Below are positions 34,474-46,074 of a DNA stretch of 64,000 nucleotides, piece after piece. Location of the stretch: contig JAPEUQ010000011.1 in NCBI GenBank assembly GCA_027946365.1, forward strand, positions 1,240,001-1,304,000. The letters run 5' to 3'. Below the pieces are notes generated by a model. That model was given only the letters and a program-made list of their open reading frames with translations. It made no database searches and was not told the origin of the DNA. The number at the start of each line of letters is the position of its first letter. Position 1 is the first letter of the stretch. Position numbers and translations under genes: made by a program. The DNA comes from Kalmusia sp. IMI 367209 (lineage: Eukaryota; Ascomycota; Dothideomycetes; Pleosporales; Didymosphaeriaceae).

Positions 34474-35937
34474 TGTGATCGGAATGTAGATTTGTTTGAA
34501 GATGATATATAGTAAGTCGTCAATATCGGATTGATGGACAAGAAAATAAGGATTACTGCTTAGTTGCTGCGTAGATGTGATGAATTGATGCTTTCCTTTG
34601 GCTTCCACTCTAGATATCTTATACTTCCGCCATTTCGCCCCTACGTCTCCCTTTCATCCTCTTCAGCTCGAGCCCCAACACACCAGCCTCCGGCAACATT
34701 CTATCCGCACTACAAATCGACGGTCCAAAATAACCGCGCTAATTCAAGCCGCTTGACAAAGCAGTTCCGCGAGGCTTCTGCCATCTTCAGCCCGGCGTAT
34801 CCAGCTTCCAGCCCTTACACATGGCGGATTGCCTTCGATGTGGAAATAATGTTATGGTGTTGGTGCTTACGACAGCGTGGGTCCCTGGTGATGTTTACGC
34901 GGTGGACCAATAAGGGTGGTAGGAAACGCTCAGCCTCACGGTGCCGGTGCGCTCTTGGCGCTTGGCTGTCAGCATTGGTGATCGCGTCTTTTTATATTTC
35001 GAAATCGAAATAGGAAGAGCATGACAAAGATCGACTTGCTTGCTCTTTTGGGGTGGGAAATTGGAAAAGTATGAGTGGCGCGCTCTTGACCTTGAGTAAG
35101 GATTTGCGAAAACTACCTTTACAAACGGATGGGTCGGCGAATTGGAAATTACCTGGAGTGTCCACTCGCGCCTTTTGTCGATTGATTCTTCTATGTGTGG
35201 GATATAGCGCGGTCTTCGAGCGATGCATGAGCAAATACTCCGCCGACTATCATCACTTCTACCCAGGTTTAGAGCTTCTAGCGATGCGTGTCGATCGTAT
35301 ATTCGCTGGAAACATCTTAACTCGTAATCTCAATTTCACCCAGATTTTTGAAGACACTGACAAAGTTTTTGCTTCTGGGCAAACAGAATCGGAGAACAAA
35401 AATGGAATACATCTGACTGTTGCGCGCCTGCAAGGGTAGCATCTCAGAGTAGCTTTCTTTACAACCAAGAAATGGAAGGAGAACTAGCTCCTATCGTTTA
35501 CAACTCTGCGTCGTGATGATAGGCTCTCCGTCTTGGTTTACAGTGCACTCCTCAATCTCGATCCTTATACTCAACCTAAGCCCGGCTCCATAGCTAATTT
35601 TTTTTTAGAGACAGAATTTGTTCGAATGCCGAAAAATGTAAACGGCAGGAACACCGATCCGTGTCTTATACGAGGCGAAACGTAATCGGAGCATGGTCCT
35701 TTAATTATTTATTGAGATGAAGGATATGGAGAACAGTTGCGGGATACATACATTTGCATGGGCAGGTCGATGCCATTCTAGCTATCATGCTTGGATGATA
35801 TGTGAGGAAATGAATGATGAATGAAACAAACGGTTCAAGTGACCGAATTTCGTCACACACATGGTGGCAGCCCTTCTTCACGGGTGTCACGGCTCTTTCT
35901 TCCCGAAACAACCAAAATTCTTAGCCAACAAATTCAC
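34474..35937. other. Intergenic region
   Basis: Promoter of the secreted repeat protein at the left, 3' region of the PIP-box gene at the right. An open plus-strand frame at 35053-35439 (128 codons) has no recognisable features and is not called. Confidence 0.5.
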
Positions 35938-36810
35938 CTATTTGCTTCTTAAAACTCTCCCTTCAGCAATCAGTTCTTCTTCATCATCGATCACTACACC
36001 TTGCAGCATTGCTTCTTTTCGTCCTGCTAGTATCTCTACATCATCTAACCAATAGATTCTCATATCCGCGTACTCTTCGTTCACAGGATTCTTGATACTA
36101 CAGTGCTTCAAGCAGTCTAACTCACTCCTTGATAACCTAAATTCCTTTCTGCACTGCGTCACATTCCTGTACATGTCACTTAGCTTGCCCTTCGGCACTT
36201 CGAAGGTAGCATCGGGCCTTGCATTGCGAGCGACCCAGTCGTTCCAATTGCGACGATTTTGTGCTTTTTGTTTTCTTTGCAGATCCGCAGTACGCTTTGC
36301 AACGACTTTCGCCTCGTGTCTCAGTTGTCGCTCTGCATCTTTCTCGGCCTTTTTAGCGTCCCGCTCCCGTTGTCGTTGTGCTTCTTTCTCGGCTCTCTCA
36401 GCTTTGCGCTTCTCTTTCTCGATATCTCTTATCAAGGCATTGATGTCATCATCTTCGGCCTTTTTTGCGAGTCGCGCAGCCTTTTTCTCTGCGGGCGTGA
36501 GTGCTATTGGGATCGTTTCGATTCGTATCTTCTTGTTGGGGAAGAAGGAGGTTATTCGAGACTGGGATTTGCGCTTCGAGCTTTGAGTCAAGAGGTATGC
36601 TGACGAAGACCCTGTTGTATAAGGTCCATCCAGGGCAAAGAAAGGGTCTGCTTGTGTTGAGACGGCTGGTTGGGAACGAGGAGGTGGGGTAACCGGCGGC
36701 GATACAAGCGCCGTCCTGGGGCGTGGGGGCGTGAACGGTACCGTTCCGTTAGCGGCAGGTACGTCAGCCCTGGCTTTGCCTTTTCCTGCACTCAAAGGCT
36801 GAGTGGACAT
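35938..36810 (-). CDS. Nuclear-type coiled-coil protein with PIP-box-like motif
   Basis: A single exon encodes 290 residues from the ATG at 36810. The first 75 residues are Pro/Ser-rich. Residues 83-90 read QSRITSFF, an exact match to the PCNA-interacting consensus Qxx(I/L/M)xx(F/Y)(F/Y), followed at once by the basic PNKKIRIE as in real PIP-boxes. Residues about 105-190 form a highly charged Lys/Glu/Arg helix, resembling the KER segment of CAF-1 large subunits. The C-terminal block (about 205-270: SDMYRNVTQCRKEFRLSRSE, then SIKNPVNEEYADMRIYWLDDVEILAGRK) resembles the XPA/Rad14 C-terminal DNA-binding fold in pattern. None of this was checked by search. Best reading: a chromatin or DNA-repair protein that docks on PCNA; otherwise a hypothetical protein. 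Confidence 0.65.
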   Translation of the reverse strand: MSTQPLSAGKGKARADVPAANGTVPFTPPRPRTALVSPPVTPPPRSQPAVSTQADPFFALDGPYTTGSSSAYLLTQSSKRKSQSRITSFFPNKKIRIETIPIALTPAEKKAARLAKKAEDDDINALIRDIEKEKRKAERAEKEAQRQRERDAKKAEKDAERQLRHEAKVVAKRTADLQRKQKAQNRRNWNDWVARNARPDATFEVPKGKLSDMYRNVTQCRKEFRLSRSELDCLKHCSIKNPVNEEYADMRIYWLDDVEILAGRKEAMLQGVVIDDEEELIAEGRVLRSK

Positions 36811-37061
36811 GGCAAGGCTAAACACTGAAGAAGTGAAGTAATGTATGATGAGTGCATAGTCTTGCGATGGGGAGAACAAGATCTTGTATAGCGCCCGCAG
36901 ACTTGGCTCGCTACTTATTGCTTTTTGCGGGGGGGTGGAAGCGAGTTTATTCATGTAGGTTGCTCTATAAATACACGGTTTTCCGAAGCCCTCACAAGGA
37001 CTCCCGGAATACCATGCGATTTTGTCGCTGTGTAACATGTGGGCAGTCGCCTTCTCGTAAT

Positions 37062-38691
37062 CTACACAGTGTACCTAAACCATGGTACATTATCGGCAAG
37101 TTCTCTCTCCAGTAGCTTCTGATCCTCAGTCAACTCCTGGACACCTTGCTCACTTGCAAGTTTATCGCGTCGCGCGTTTTCCATCCGACACCATGTCGAC
37201 ATAAAGAACGTGAGGAAGAATGCCATGCTGGACTTCGTTAGCTGGTAATGCATGTTCGAAGGAATCCACAGATTTACCTCACAAAACCGATCAGAATACT
37301 ATGTCCAGTAATGAACCTTGGGCCGTCCCTTGAAATGTAAACATAGGATGCGATGATACCACCGCAGTTGCCGCCCATAACTTGCATCGCGATACCGGTG
37401 CCTCTCTTCAGACTGCCTCCGATATTCCCGCTATTCCAGGCCATGCCAAGAGGAATCTGCGGATAGATGCCGATCGCTGCGAACACAGTTCCGGCGTACT
37501 GGACGCTGGGGTTACCAGTACCGCACAGCATGCCAAAACCGAGTAAGGCCACAAGTTGAAAGCCCATCAAAAATACACCTCGCTTCTGCAATCGGTCGGC
37601 ATACCAACTCGCAGCAATAGTGAAAAAACAGGCAGCAACATAGGGAGGAACAGACATGAGCTGCGCTTCATTGGCTGTGTAACCCATGTTTTTGATGATC
37701 GTGGGAAGAAACAATGCAAAACTGTAAATTGGACAAAACCCTGCCATGCAGATCAACATATGAATGTAAATTTTCCAGTCGCGAATCGCCTGCCAGACGT
37801 ATTTGACGTTGAAGTCATTGGAGAGATGACCTGAATCGGCCTGGAGGCGACGCTGGACTTCTTCACGTTCCGGCTCAGTGAGAAACCGAGAGCTGATCGC
37901 GTTAGTCTTCGCACAATGAAATTGAGAGCTATTGCCGACCTACGTTGCAGGATAGTCGTAGATGCACCAATAAGCAGCTAGGGATACTATGACACTGAGC
38001 AATCCCTCAAGGATAAAGATCCACGCCCAAGCAGCCTTGCCGCCAACCCCATGCATTTCTGCAATGGCTCTGGCTAGGATACCTCCGAAGGCGCCGGCAA
38101 GTGTTGCCGCACTAAAGAATAGTGCCATTCGAAACCCGCATTCTTTCCTCACATACCACTGTGTGATGAAGTAGTTGACGCCCGGAAAGAGGCCACCTTC
38201 AAAGACTCCCAGAATTACTCGCGTTGCCATGAGCCCGGAGTAGTTCTTCACAAATCCCTGGCCGACCATAGCTATCGACCAGCAAAACATGATGAAGGTA
38301 AGCCAAATGGAGGGCCGGGTTCTTTTCATCATCATGTTGGATGGAATTTCGGCTGCGATATAGAACGGAAAAAGGATGGCGAGGCAATCATTGTACTGCA
38401 GGCCGTGAAGGCCAAGGTCCTGTTCCAAGTGGTCGAGACGCGCATTACCAATATTCGTGCGGTCAAGGAAGCACAACCTAAACGTACACGAGTTAGGACG
38501 GAACACAATCAAACGGATAAAAATACGTACAGATAGATTAGGGACATGAAAGGGATTATGTGCCAGTCCAGCTTCCTCAAAAGCCGTTTGGTGTTCTGCG
38601 CGTTCCATCCTTGAGGTTCCACGTCACCGGATTCGACGGTCACAGACGGCAGCGAGGCCACCTTCTCATTCGTGACTCTCTTTTCGTCCAT
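37062..38691 (-). CDS. MFS transporter, ACS (allantoate/anion permease) family
   Basis: Four exons, 38531-38691, 37944-38477, 37278-37892 and 37062-37227, give 491 residues; introns are 53, 51 and 50 nt with CTAAC branch points, and every phase closes. The N-terminus has LLRKLDWHIIPFMSLIYLLCFLDRTNIGNARL, reported in parts: KLDWHIIPF and DRTNIGNARL are signatures of the anion:cation symporter (Dal5-like) group, which moves carboxylates such as allantoate, nicotinate, pantothenate or biotin-like acids with protons. Further blocks are FEGGLFPGVNYFITQWY, FLTEPEREEVQRRL, and NNxGGxxKR-type GNIGGSLKRGTGIAMQVMGGNCGGI. The C-terminus is charged and cytosolic. A CGG-N7-CCG palindrome lies 186 nt upstream of the start, as in the promoters of the genes to its right, so it may belong to that cluster. 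The substrate is unknown. Confidence 0.88.
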
Positions 38692-38876
38692 GCTTCTTAC
38701 CACGGCAATTTTCAAAAGCGATACAACGACAATACGGCCTGAGAAATACCACAGAAACCGTCAGAAACGAGTTCGTGGACGGGTCAGAAAACCTATCTCG
38801 CAATCAGTCAGAAATGGTAACTTGTACAGCGGCGCTCGGCGCACGATATACATTTCACTACTTCAGACACTCACAC

Positions 38877-38889
38877 CGGTTATCTCCCG
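38877..38889. promoter_or_regulatory. CGG-N7-CCG palindrome upstream of the ACS-family MFS gene
   Basis: CGGTTATCTCCCG, 186 nt upstream of the MFS start at 38691. Inverted CGG triplets at fixed spacing are the classic binding site of Zn2Cys6 dimers. See the finding on the shared motif. Confidence 0.45.
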
Positions 38890-39991
38890 CTCGCGTTCGC
38901 ACCTGCACGGCACGCAGTAAGACCGTGCAACGCATTTGGATTTAATTCGCCGACTCCGAATCAGCGGCACACAGCTCCCAGATTCAATGACTTCTAGACT
39001 CCGACCGCATTCCGCTACAACGGTACAAGATGACTGTGCTTGACTGCATTGGGGTGATGTACATCAGCTGGAGGCCGGGGTTCGGAGCGTTTGTGCGACG
39101 CTTCGTGTTCGCTTAGTGGACGTTGAGATGGCGCCCCTGCGGTGTGGTGGAGGGGCACAGGACGGCAGCTGGCCTTTTCGCTTGGTTATAAGCTTACAAT
39201 CTGTGCAAGATAAGGTTTTATTGGTACGACGTGGATGTTGGAATGTTGTTTAGTCTGGAATGGGTAGGAGATGAGCTTTAAGTTTAGAGTGATGACTCTG
39301 AGCGATGTTGCTCGCTTGTACTCCTAGTCCCTGGTTCTTTTCGCTCCTCGTGGAAAGTCCCGAGGTATTCCAGGTAATTCAGTGTCTGCAAAGGCGGCTA
39401 GCTGAAAATGGCACATGGGCCATAGTAGAAGCCAATCGGCAGAGAGTAGACTAATTTACTGGAAAGGTATGTGCCAACGACCTCTTGTCGCAAATGCTGG
39501 CCCCGACTCGAAATAATTGGTGCATCAGATTCCGGTTCTCGCATTATCGTAGTTGGTCAGTGAAGTGGAGGGCTATGAAGGGAAAAAACCACGAGTACTA
39601 GTACTCTTCTATACGAAAACGGATTGGTTCATGCATGAGTATCGTGCATCCAGATTAAACCACTACGTTCCTGTTCCATTTCTCAGGGTTGAGGCCTCGT
39701 ACTGTATTGACAGGGCCTATTCTCGCGTTGTTCTAGAACAGTGAATGCCTGATCACGTGCTGTTCATAAGTAGATCACATCATTTTAACGCATCGCAAGT
39801 ATCGCTATCCCATTCATTATAGACAAGCTAGGGTCATTTATTTTGGTAGTGATTTTCTAAATAAGCTGCCGCTCATGGAGCCTTCATATAAGCCATAGAT
39901 CTAAAAGTCGATGAGTACTGACCAGCGTAGCTTGACGTAGCTCGAGCCATGAAGCGGAGAAAGGAAGCCGACATAGTTCGGGCTTTAGCCG

Positions 39992-40004
39992 CGGGCATTT
40001 TCCG
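39992..40004. promoter_or_regulatory. CGG-N7-CCG palindrome upstream of the Zn2Cys6 gene
   Basis: CGGGCATTTTCCG, 326 nt upstream of the regulator ATG at 40330; suggests possible autoregulation. Confidence 0.45.
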
Positions 40005-40329
40005 GGCCAATGATGGACAGACTTTGAGCGTCGAAACTGTCCGCTATCGTGTTGTGTCCTCGCCGGATTTTCCAGAAAGCATGATTAGCTGCCTGGTACC
40101 AATGAATGTAGTAGTCTAGTCCGACTCTTTGTACAGAAGATTGCTTACCATTCAACGTGGTAATTCACAGATGGCCAATCAAGGGTATCGTTAGCGACAG
40201 CCTAAGCCACGACCGACAAGCACCGAGCCAGAGTCTCACACCAACCAAATCAGTTACCCCGCATCATGCATCTGGAGCTTATGAAGGGCGAAGCGTGGAA
40301 ATGAGACACAGCATGAGTTTGAAGACATA

Positions 40330-42885
40330 ATGGAGTCTCTCGAAAACATTGTGCCGACCGAACGCCCATCTCAAGTCGATAATACGAAACGCAAGTCGCT
40401 CAAATCAAAGCGCGACAATCATCACTATAGAGGATTGACCTGCGCAAACTGCAGGACCCGGAAGGTAGCGATCATTCTAAATTATCACCGAAGCTCATTC
40501 ACACCATCTGACAGGTCCGTAGGTGCGATGTGGCGGCAGTCAACCACGCTGCAAGACGTGCGAGATTTACGATGACAATTGTCGCTATGACAAGGTGCCA
40601 CCCATGTCGCAGGTCATGGCCATGGCACAGCGCTTGCAAGAGGCTAAAGAGACTATCGCAAGGCTCCAGTCCCAAAGCCATGCTTCCTCAGCAGAGGATA
40701 CTCGTAGTCACCGGTCCCCATCTCCCATAGCGGCTGAACCAGCAACTGGGTTGACTAGGCCGCCCTTCTCTAGCCCAGCAGGGCCCGGCACAGTGTCGCC
40801 TGCAGGTACCATTCCAACCAAGGAGCCTTCAACCTTCCATTCAAGAGACCAGTTTAACAACACTCCCATGGAGCATATCGGCGCTTCGAAGGAAGGAGCG
40901 CCGCCGGATCTAAGTGTCGACGGAAATGGTGAAATCCAGTATTATGAGCCTACATCTGCTGTGCATGATCCGCCTCAGCTTCAACAAAAATCACCGCTAA
41001 CTCAAGTCTCCCCATCAGCATCCTCTAGTTCGTCGAAGACCGAAATCGTATCTGCACTTATGGCGCACGCTCAAGAGTCGAAGATATGGGAAGACTATGC
41101 TCTAGGGAACGCGTCGTTGCAGACTGGGATGCCACGTCAGATCATAGCTAAGCTTTTGCATATGCACTGGATTTGGGTCTCTCCCATGTTCATGTATGTG
41201 TATCGTCCTGGTGAGTATATAGTCTATCCTCTCTAGGGACACTATAAAGCATCGTTGCGAAACGTGAACATGACTGACCATTAAACATAGCCTTCATCCG
41301 TACGTTAGTGTGCCTGTGCTCCAGTATAGGCGCTTGATCATATTCGATGGGCCACAGTGCTGATACTTGTAAAGGTGACATGGCGACCGGAGGTCGTTAT
41401 TACTCTGAACTCCTTCTCATTGTCATATGCGCACATGCAGCTAAATATCAAGACGGAAATTATGCTAAATTTTTGATGACCCGTGTACGTCGTTTACTAG
41501 GCCCTGCCATACAACAACCAAGCTCAATACCTACCGTACAGGCGCTTTTACAACTAAGCGCTCGTGAGATCGCAAACGGTTCCATATCACAGGCATGGGT
41601 ATATAGTGGTATAGCCTTTCGCATGGCGAGCGATCTTGGCTTAGAGTATATCGGCCCTAACATCAAAGGACTCGATCCTGTGGATCTCGAGATCCGGAAG
41701 AGGTTATTTTGGAGTTGTTATTTCTGGGACAAGTAAGCCCTCCTATGGAGAATTCGCATCGCGAAGAGTTAGCAACTGATCACGAGACTATAAAGAGCGA
41801 CAAGCCTATACGCTGGAAGACTACCAGCAGTCACTGAATTTGCCCCATCACAGCGCTATTGACATAGGTATGTAAGCTCACCATACGTAGATGAAGCTAC
41901 GGTATCTAAGTTTAGTCAGTGATAGATGATTCTATGGAGTTAGAAACGTGGACTCCGTATTATGGCGATTCTCTCAATTTCACTAAGCTTTTACGCAAAA
42001 CCATTATCCACCTATTAGAAGCCATGTTGTGTCTTGCTTTGCAAATTCTTGCAAACTCTCCATCATAATAAACGACATCATCGTCCAACTATACTCTCGG
42101 AGAAGTCGAACAATCACCGAGTCGGCATTGCAAGACATTAAGATACGTCTTGACGTGTGGCGAGCTGAGTCCCCGGCTCATCTGCGATATGAGCCGGAGG
42201 TTCTACCATCTGTCTGTCCGCCTCCTCATATTATCTCACAGAAGTAGGTCCCCTCTGAAATCCGACTAACTGTCTAGTATATAGTGTACGAGACCCACTG
42301 ACCTTCATTGATAGCATACTATACTACACCACGATAATATTAGCTCATCGTCCTTTCTGGTCCGTTGCATCATACTATCAAGTGTGCATATCAGCGGCGC
42401 AAAGCATTGAGAGGTTGGTTCTCCTCCTTGATTCAACATTTGGATTGGAAAATATTACGTACTTGATGGGCTACTGCATCTATACAGGGGCTTCAGCTGT
42501 GCTCGAGGATGCAAGGAGAAGCAGCCAAGGTGCGGCACATCCGTTGCTCCAAACCTTTCTTCGTGCCCTTCGGTCAGGCATGGGTCGCTGTCCACTTCTT
42601 GAAAGGAGCCTTAGTATTATCATTAAAGGCATCAGTCGCATAGCACCCGATCGAAAAAGCATGCCATTGAACAGCGTGACCGAAGCTAGCCATGGCGGCG
42701 CACCGAGTGCTGGGGGGATACCTATGAACCCTTACATACCCGCTTTCCCATATTTGGATCCGGAGATACCACTTGATTTTGGTATGGACTTATATTGTCA
42801 AGACAGTAATCTCAGCTCGATGGCACTCTTAGATTGCTTTCCAGAGATGCAGATGGACGCTGGAGATATTCATCTTGCTCTTTGA
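40330..42885 (+). CDS. Zn2Cys6 transcription factor with two offsetting indels
   Basis: Exons 40330-40464, 40523-41210, 41291-41299, 41375-41732, 41796-41867, 41926-42243 and 42285-42885, about 726 residues after correction. The zinc cluster is CANCRTRK, VRCGGSQPRC, KTCEIYDDNC (Cys38, 41, 48, 55, 58, 65; spacing 2-6-6-2-6), preceded by a basic KRKSLKSKRDNHH and followed by a dimerisation helix (MAMAQRLQEAKETIARLQ). The middle-homology region carries RDMATGGRYYSELLL, CAHAAKYQDGNYAKFLMTRVR and LDPVDLEIRKRLFWSCYFWDKATSLYAGRLPAV. Exon 3 is only 9 nt yet restores YRPAFIRDMATGG. In exon 5 one extra T (run 41839-41841), and in exon 6 one missing base (near 41989-42000), must be assumed to read VTELPHHSAIDI and YPPIRSHVVSCF; the two cancel. 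It sits beside SDR, hydrolase and MFS genes and is a likely pathway-specific activator if intact. Confidence 0.78.
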
Positions 42886-43081
42886 TCGGTTCAGGAGATG
42901 GCAGAACACCCGAACTAGGGTACTTATGTCCCTATATTTTTAAAGCTTGAATGCGTGGAACTGCCATGCTTTAAGTATATTTGTATTCATAAATCTATGA
43001 AAGTGAAAATGAATCATTTGTTCCCACAAGGAGATAGGTTTCTCCTGAATGTATCTGATGCTGAGACAATTCGGACCTCAT

Positions 43082-44312
43082 TTAGTTCTTCACACCCGTT
43101 GTAGCCTCAGCTAGCTTATCTGCCTTCAAAGCCGGTCTATCGGCTTTCCCAGCCGTTGTCTGCCAAATGTTGTCAGGTTTCTAGGTGTTCTCTCTTCTCT
43201 CAATGGGTGACTTACGCCTCCGTCAACAGGCATGATCAAGCCAGTGATCCAGCCAGCTTCCTTGCTAGAGAGGAATAAGATAGCTAACGTCAAGATAGTT
43301 AGTCTAGTCGCATCATTTTAGGGGCCAAGAAGTGAAAGTAGCAAGCATACCATAACCTACATCCCAACCAGTGCCCTCTTTTTTCATCAGATTTTGATTG
43401 ATACGGGCTTGCCTCATCTCATCTGTCATGCCGCGGCCACGAGTCATGGGTGTATACACCATTCCCGGACAGACACAGTTCACTCTGATGTTTTCCTGTC
43501 CATGTTGTGCGGCCATTGCGCGCGTCATCTGGATGATCGCACCCTTCGTGGTTGGGTAAAGGAGGCTAGGATTGCCACCTAGCACTGTATGTAAATTTCG
43601 GTCAGCTGCTACCCCTCTAAGGTTACAAAATAGGTTGACCATGACGGAAGAGCTTACATCCGCTAACGGATGACATGTTCACTATTGATCCGCGCCCTTG
43701 CTTTCGCATTTCGGGTATCACGAATCTGCTCATCAGAACCATGCTCATCACGTTGATGCGGAAGTCGCGCTCCCATGCGTCTAAATTCACCACCGTAGCA
43801 TCTCCCATGGCACCCCCAACTCCCACTGTAACGGCACAATATTAGCGAAGTCAGGTGACCAGATTTTCCCACAGCCCAGGCTGCAATGAATGCGAGCTTA
43901 CCAATGTTAACCAGAATGTGCACCGCCCCAAAGAGCTCAACCGTCCTGGCGACGGCAGCTTTACACGAGTCTTCCTTCGTTACGTCTGTTTGTATCACTT
44001 CTGAGATGCCCCCCTCTTCATCGATCATCCGTTTTGTTTCCATTGCCCAGTCGATGTTAAAATCAAGCAAGGCCACTTTGGCGCCGTGACGTGCCAAAAG
44101 GATGGCAGCCGCTCGACCATTTCCAATCTCACCTATACACTCCATGAACGAGAGCCATGTAGTAAAATAAAGGGCATACATACCATCCATACGTGAGCCG
44201 GCGCCTTACAAAGGATGCCTTGGTCAGTATGGTGCATATTCCTCGCAAGCTCCAACGCACCTGTTACAATGGCAGTATCGCCAGTAAAGTCTAACGCCCT
44301 GGGAGGAGCCAT
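43082..44312 (-). CDS. Short-chain dehydrogenase/reductase (SDR)
   Basis: Seven exons: 44261-44312, 44184-44204, 43902-44132, 43658-43825, 43351-43584, 43216-43283 and 43082-43159, giving 283 residues with every phase closing. Exon 2 is only 21 nt. Classical SDR motifs are present: the nucleotide-binding loop VTGAGSRMDGEIGNGRA (TGxxxGxG spread over exons 1-3), ALLDFN with an Asp after the second strand (usual for NAD preference), QTDVTKED, VHILVNIVGVGG in place of the usual NNAG, the catalytic Ser in IVNMSSVSG, Tyr-Lys in YPTTKGA, and CPGMVYTPM. C-terminal VDGG is near the end, then an extended tail. It probably oxidises or reduces an alcohol/ketone in the cytosol. The gene is convergent with the regulator (196 nt apart). 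A CGG-N7-CCG site is 225 nt upstream. Confidence 0.88.
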
Positions 44313-45125
44313 GGCGAGCCTAATGATTCGCAACTGTGAGCTGTTGTTTGTATTTGGAAATAATGCGTTATGTTCGGTAAGAAGGTGGACTGAGTTGGAG
44401 CACAGATTTCTTTAGGTGATCCTCGTTAGCGGATGACGCATCGAATTAGCAATAAGTAATTGACCAAAGCTATGTTCGGTTCTCTGACGATGTTAAATCT
44501 GATAAGCTGTCATTATTGAGCATCGGTCGCATCCCTCGGAGACTGGCCGGCGCCAAAGGGGACTAATATCATCGCGACACGCGAGACCCGCTATACCCCA
44601 CATACCACCCTTCCTATGATGCCCCAGTCAGGCGCTGATCTTACAAGCACCCCGCTCATCATTTATCAACGGTAATGCTTCTATACACGAATTGGCAGCG
44701 TGGTCGCGTCAAAATCTAGCAATACGCGATGAATTTACTTGATGAAAGAAATTTATTTTGCTTCGTATTTGTACAAGAATTGTTCACATGCGCACGTAAC
44801 GATGCTTCCCAAATAGTGTGCCAATTGATTTAGAAATTAAGCTATCAGTATACATCTCTTTTGAATCGATCGCTGTGAATATTTGTTAGTACCATTCGTC
44901 CATTTTACGCCATAATCATGCTAAGCTTATCATGATGAGTTGACCAGACGCAACCTAGAGGCTTTAAAACTATCGGTGTCTCTCCAGGACATTAATCGAT
45001 AAACCGCCCCATATACACTGCAATCTGACATGAAATGCCTTATGGTTGTGACAGCCAATAGTCAAACCAACCTATAATGCCTGAGAGACTTTGTTCTTTA
45101 ACCCAACCTAAAGAGGCGCCCATAA
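44313..45125. other. Intergenic region upstream of the SDR gene
   Basis: Promoter of the SDR gene and 3' region of the dienelactone hydrolase gene. It contains one CGG-N7-CCG palindrome and, immediately left of it, a near copy ending CCT (44524-44536). Confidence 0.55.
44537..44549. promoter_or_regulatory. CGG-N7-CCG palindrome upstream of the SDR gene
   Basis: CGGAGACTGGCCG, 225 nt upstream of the SDR start. Its spacer resembles that of the copy at 46334-46346 (ACTGG against CTTGG before CCG). Confidence 0.5.
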
Positions 45126-46074
45126 TTAGTCAATTGACTCGTATAGATCGTCTGCGAACTTACGCTGATAAGGGTCACGTGGATCGCCACGCAATGCAAA
45201 TCCATGCTCAACCCCAGAGAATAATTGGTAATGATACGTTGCTTTTTCCTCCTGGAGAATATCCAGTGCCCTCCGTCTAGATGGCACGTCAAATGTATGA
45301 TCAGTCTCAGAGCAAGAAAGGAACAATGGACCTAAGTCTCCGATGTCAGACAGCAAATCCTCATAGTACACATGGACTCGATGGAGCTTACTCTTAACTT
45401 TCCGGAAGTGGTGTTCCTTTAAAAAGGCCGGATGTGCGAAAGCGCCAACGGTCACTGTATCCTTCGACAGCTCATCGCATACGTATGGGGCGCCAAAACA
45501 GTAACCAACACAAGCGAACTTCGTTGTTGGACATACTTTGCGATAACGTGAGACGACACTTGAGACCCATCTCGGCACAGCTGCGTCTGCGAAAGCCGTG
45601 TGTTTTCGTTTCCAGGCCTCATAATCAAAGACTGGATCGCTGTTGTCATGTCGATTCTTGCGATGTTTCCATACTGGATCCTAAGTGGAAGTTAGAAATA
45701 TAAATTCCCATGGACGGCAAAGGGTGGCTTAGGGAGAGAGACTTTACACCGCGAAAATAATCCAATCCTAGAACTGTATATCCAGCATCTGAGAAGGCAT
45801 CCATGACCAGCAGCCCGTTCGGGAACATTCCCCATACATCTGGAAAGTAGAGGATTACGTTGCCATTAGACTTCCCCTCTGGAGATACTGAAATATAAGT
45901 TTCGACTTCTGCAATGGTCTCCCATATCCCTCGAGACTCTCCTTTGTGAATGTTGCCTTGGAGACAGCAACTGCCGCTTGGCTTAGCCAGATGTCCATCT
46001 TTTAATTCTTCAAAGCTACCCGGGGGATTAGATTTTGAGTGTGGAGGTTGAGTAGAATACCACTGTCCCATCAT
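45126..46074 (-). CDS. Dienelactone hydrolase family protein
   Basis: Two exons, 45748-46074 and 45126-45680, give 293 residues; the 67-nt intron uses donor GTAAAG and joins LDYFRG to DPVWKHR. The Cys-Asp-His triad of dienelactone hydrolases is visible: nucleophile in GYCFGAPYV, Asp in SETDHTF, His in GVEHGFALRGD. The N-terminal SGSCCLQGNIHKGESRG and ILYFPDVWGMFPNGLLVMDAF match the fungal family of about 250-290 residues. True dienelactone hydrolases open the lactone formed after aromatic ring cleavage to maleylacetate; many fungal paralogs act on other lactones or esters, so the substrate is open. The first ATG is at 46074; the frame is open upstream without ATG. It is divergently transcribed from the adjacent MFS gene (549 nt apart), sharing two CGG-N7-CCG sites. 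Confidence 0.87.

Larger units (their letters stand above)
38692..40329. other. Divergent promoter region between MFS and Zn2Cys6 genes
   Basis: No gene seen. It holds two CGG-N7-CCG palindromes, one close to each flanking gene (38877-38889 and 39992-40004). Confidence 0.55.

Noticed and set aside
35053..35439. 128-codon plus-strand open frame
   Set aside because: No recognisable motif, signal peptide or splice extension; likely chance.
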